Below, in pieces: positions 63,318 to 64,000 of a DNA stretch of 64,000 bases. The position numbers and the translations under genes were made by a program. The notes below the pieces were generated by a model. The model saw nothing but the letters and a program-made list of their open reading frames with translations, searched no databases and was not told the origin of the DNA. Position 1 is the first letter of the stretch; every line of letters starts with the position of its first letter. The stretch spans positions 1 to 64,000 of the forward strand of contig NZ_FMAO01000003.1 of NCBI RefSeq assembly GCF_900094835.1, written 5' to 3'. This stretch comes from Weissella bombi (lineage in GTDB: Bacteria > Bacillota > Bacilli > Lactobacillales > Lactobacillaceae).

Positions 63318-64000
63318 GCTTTAACTCCGTTAGTAATCGATTCATTTCTTGCCCGCTAGATATTTCTAATGCAACATAAGGCGTTGCTGCTTGATAAACC
63401 ATTTTTTGGTAACCTAATCCAATTAAAATTTGCTGTAGAATATCTGCTGCAATACCAAATGAACGCAATCGATACCAAATACCAACAATTGACATAGCGT
63501 GAACTGTACTCAAAATTAGGTGACCACTCAATGCCGCTTGTGCAACAATTTTAGCGGTCTTAGCATCACGAATTTCACCGATAATTATGACATCTGGATG
63601 ATGTCGTAAAGCTAACTTCAATAATTGTTCATAACTCATATCGGCTGCGTCATTAACTTGTAGTTGTAAAAAATGTGGTTCCACTAATTCAACAGGATCC
63701 TCAATTGTTAAAACCATCTTATTTTTCAAATGTTTTGTCGCTGCGTGATACATTGTGGTTGTTTTCCCAGAACCCATTTGGCCCGCCAACAATATTAATC
63801 CTTGTTTATGTTGTATTAGCTCGCCTAATTCTGCAAACGCTTCTGCCGGTTGCCATTTTAAAATATCGTCTTTTATATTATAAATTAAGCGAATAACAAC
63901 TGATTCACGATTTAAAAAATCTGCTACACTAGAAATTCGTAAATATAATGATTGCTCATCCAATAAATAATGCCAACGTCCTAACTGTGGTCGTCGAATT
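63289..64000 (-). CDS. comGA: Competence type IV pilus ATPase ComGA (5' end cut by the window)
   Basis: At least 237 residues are visible; the frame stays open to the window edge (RRPQLGRWHYLLDEQSLYLRIS precedes the first internal start). Walker A AGQMGSGKTTTMYH, Asp box EDPVELVE, Walker B DVIIIGEIRDAKTA and the His box STVHA are intact. It powers assembly of the DNA-uptake pilus and leads the comG operon. The N-terminal part and promoter, with a possible ComX box, lie outside. Confidence 0.95.
   Translation of the reverse strand, partial: IRRPQLGRWHYLLDEQSLYLRISSVADFLNRESVVIRLIYNIKDDILKWQPAEAFAELGELIQHKQGLILLAGQMGSGKTTTMYHAATKHLKNKMVLTIEDPVELVEPHFLQLQVNDAADMSYEQLLKLALRHHPDVIIIGEIRDAKTAKIVAQAALSGHLILSTVHAMSIVGIWYRLRSFGIAADILQQILIGLGYQKMVYQAATPYVALEISSGQEMNRLLTELKHEEESNVVS

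Noticed and set aside
1-64000. Prophage, insertion sequence, restriction or toxin-antitoxin system
   Set aside because: No integrase, transposase, terminase, restriction enzyme or toxin-antitoxin pair was recognised. The SAM methyltransferase at 59652 belongs to the conserved comG-ackA locus.

Overview
The window looks like chromosomal DNA of a low-GC lactic acid bacterium, most probably the Weissella/Leuconostoc branch of Lactobacillales. I base this on AT-rich Firmicutes-type coding, AGGAGG-type ribosome binding sites, a ccpA-pepQ divergent pair, a spx-mecA-coiA-pepF block and a reduced priA-to-rplS housekeeping locus. No species can be fixed from the sequence alone. No prophage, insertion sequence, plasmid gene or CRISPR array was seen.

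Layout. Positions 1-250 carry tRNA-Glu and tRNA-Ser. Positions 461-1672 hold a small membrane protein and a two-gene metal-resistance operon (CadD-type exporter plus CzrA-type sensor). Positions 1704-6850 form an accessory 'carbonyl/electrophile' cluster: two dehydrogenase-fold proteins, an aldo/keto reductase, a RibD-like reductase, a cupin, a carboxymuconolactone-decarboxylase-fold protein and two MerR regulators. Five copies of one 18-bp inverted repeat lie in its promoters, four of them with the 19-bp -35/-10 spacing typical of MerR activation. Then come a DUF3533/YhgE-type membrane protein with a TetR regulator (6.9-8.9 kb), an isoleucine-2-epimerase-like aminotransferase with an amino-acid permease (9-11.8 kb), ccpA/pepQ, ytxH/DUF948, and the pepF-coiA-mecA-spx block (15.8-20.2 kb).

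Positions 20.3-31.8 kb contain TelA- and PsiE-family proteins, an HmoB-like protein, a translationally coupled HAD/small membrane/CPBP operon, mscL, a deoxynucleoside kinase, a LysM protein whose NlpC/P60 domain has lost its catalytic residues, glpK, a tautomerase, a YitT protein and a dicarboxylate/amino-acid symporter.

From 31.9 kb to the end nearly everything is on the minus strand and follows the classical Firmicutes order: comG operon, ytxK-like methyltransferase, ackA, priA, fmt, rsmB, PP2C phosphatase, PASTA kinase, rsgA, rpe, thiN, rpmB, asp23/fakA-like, recG, plsX, acpP, rnc, smc, ftsY, ylxM, ffh, rpsP, rimM, trmD, rplS. Several genes usual in this order are missing (def, rlmN, fapR, fabD, fabG, khpA). 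A phosphoglycerate-mutase-family gene on the other strand occupies the khpA slot between rpsP and rimM.

The main points for follow-up are the MerR operator set, the degenerate NlpC/P60 protein with a LexA-like palindrome upstream, the epimerase-permease pair, the hexanucleotide repeat inside ftsY, a repeated post-gene element after ccpA and acpP, and a perfect palindrome upstream of plsX.
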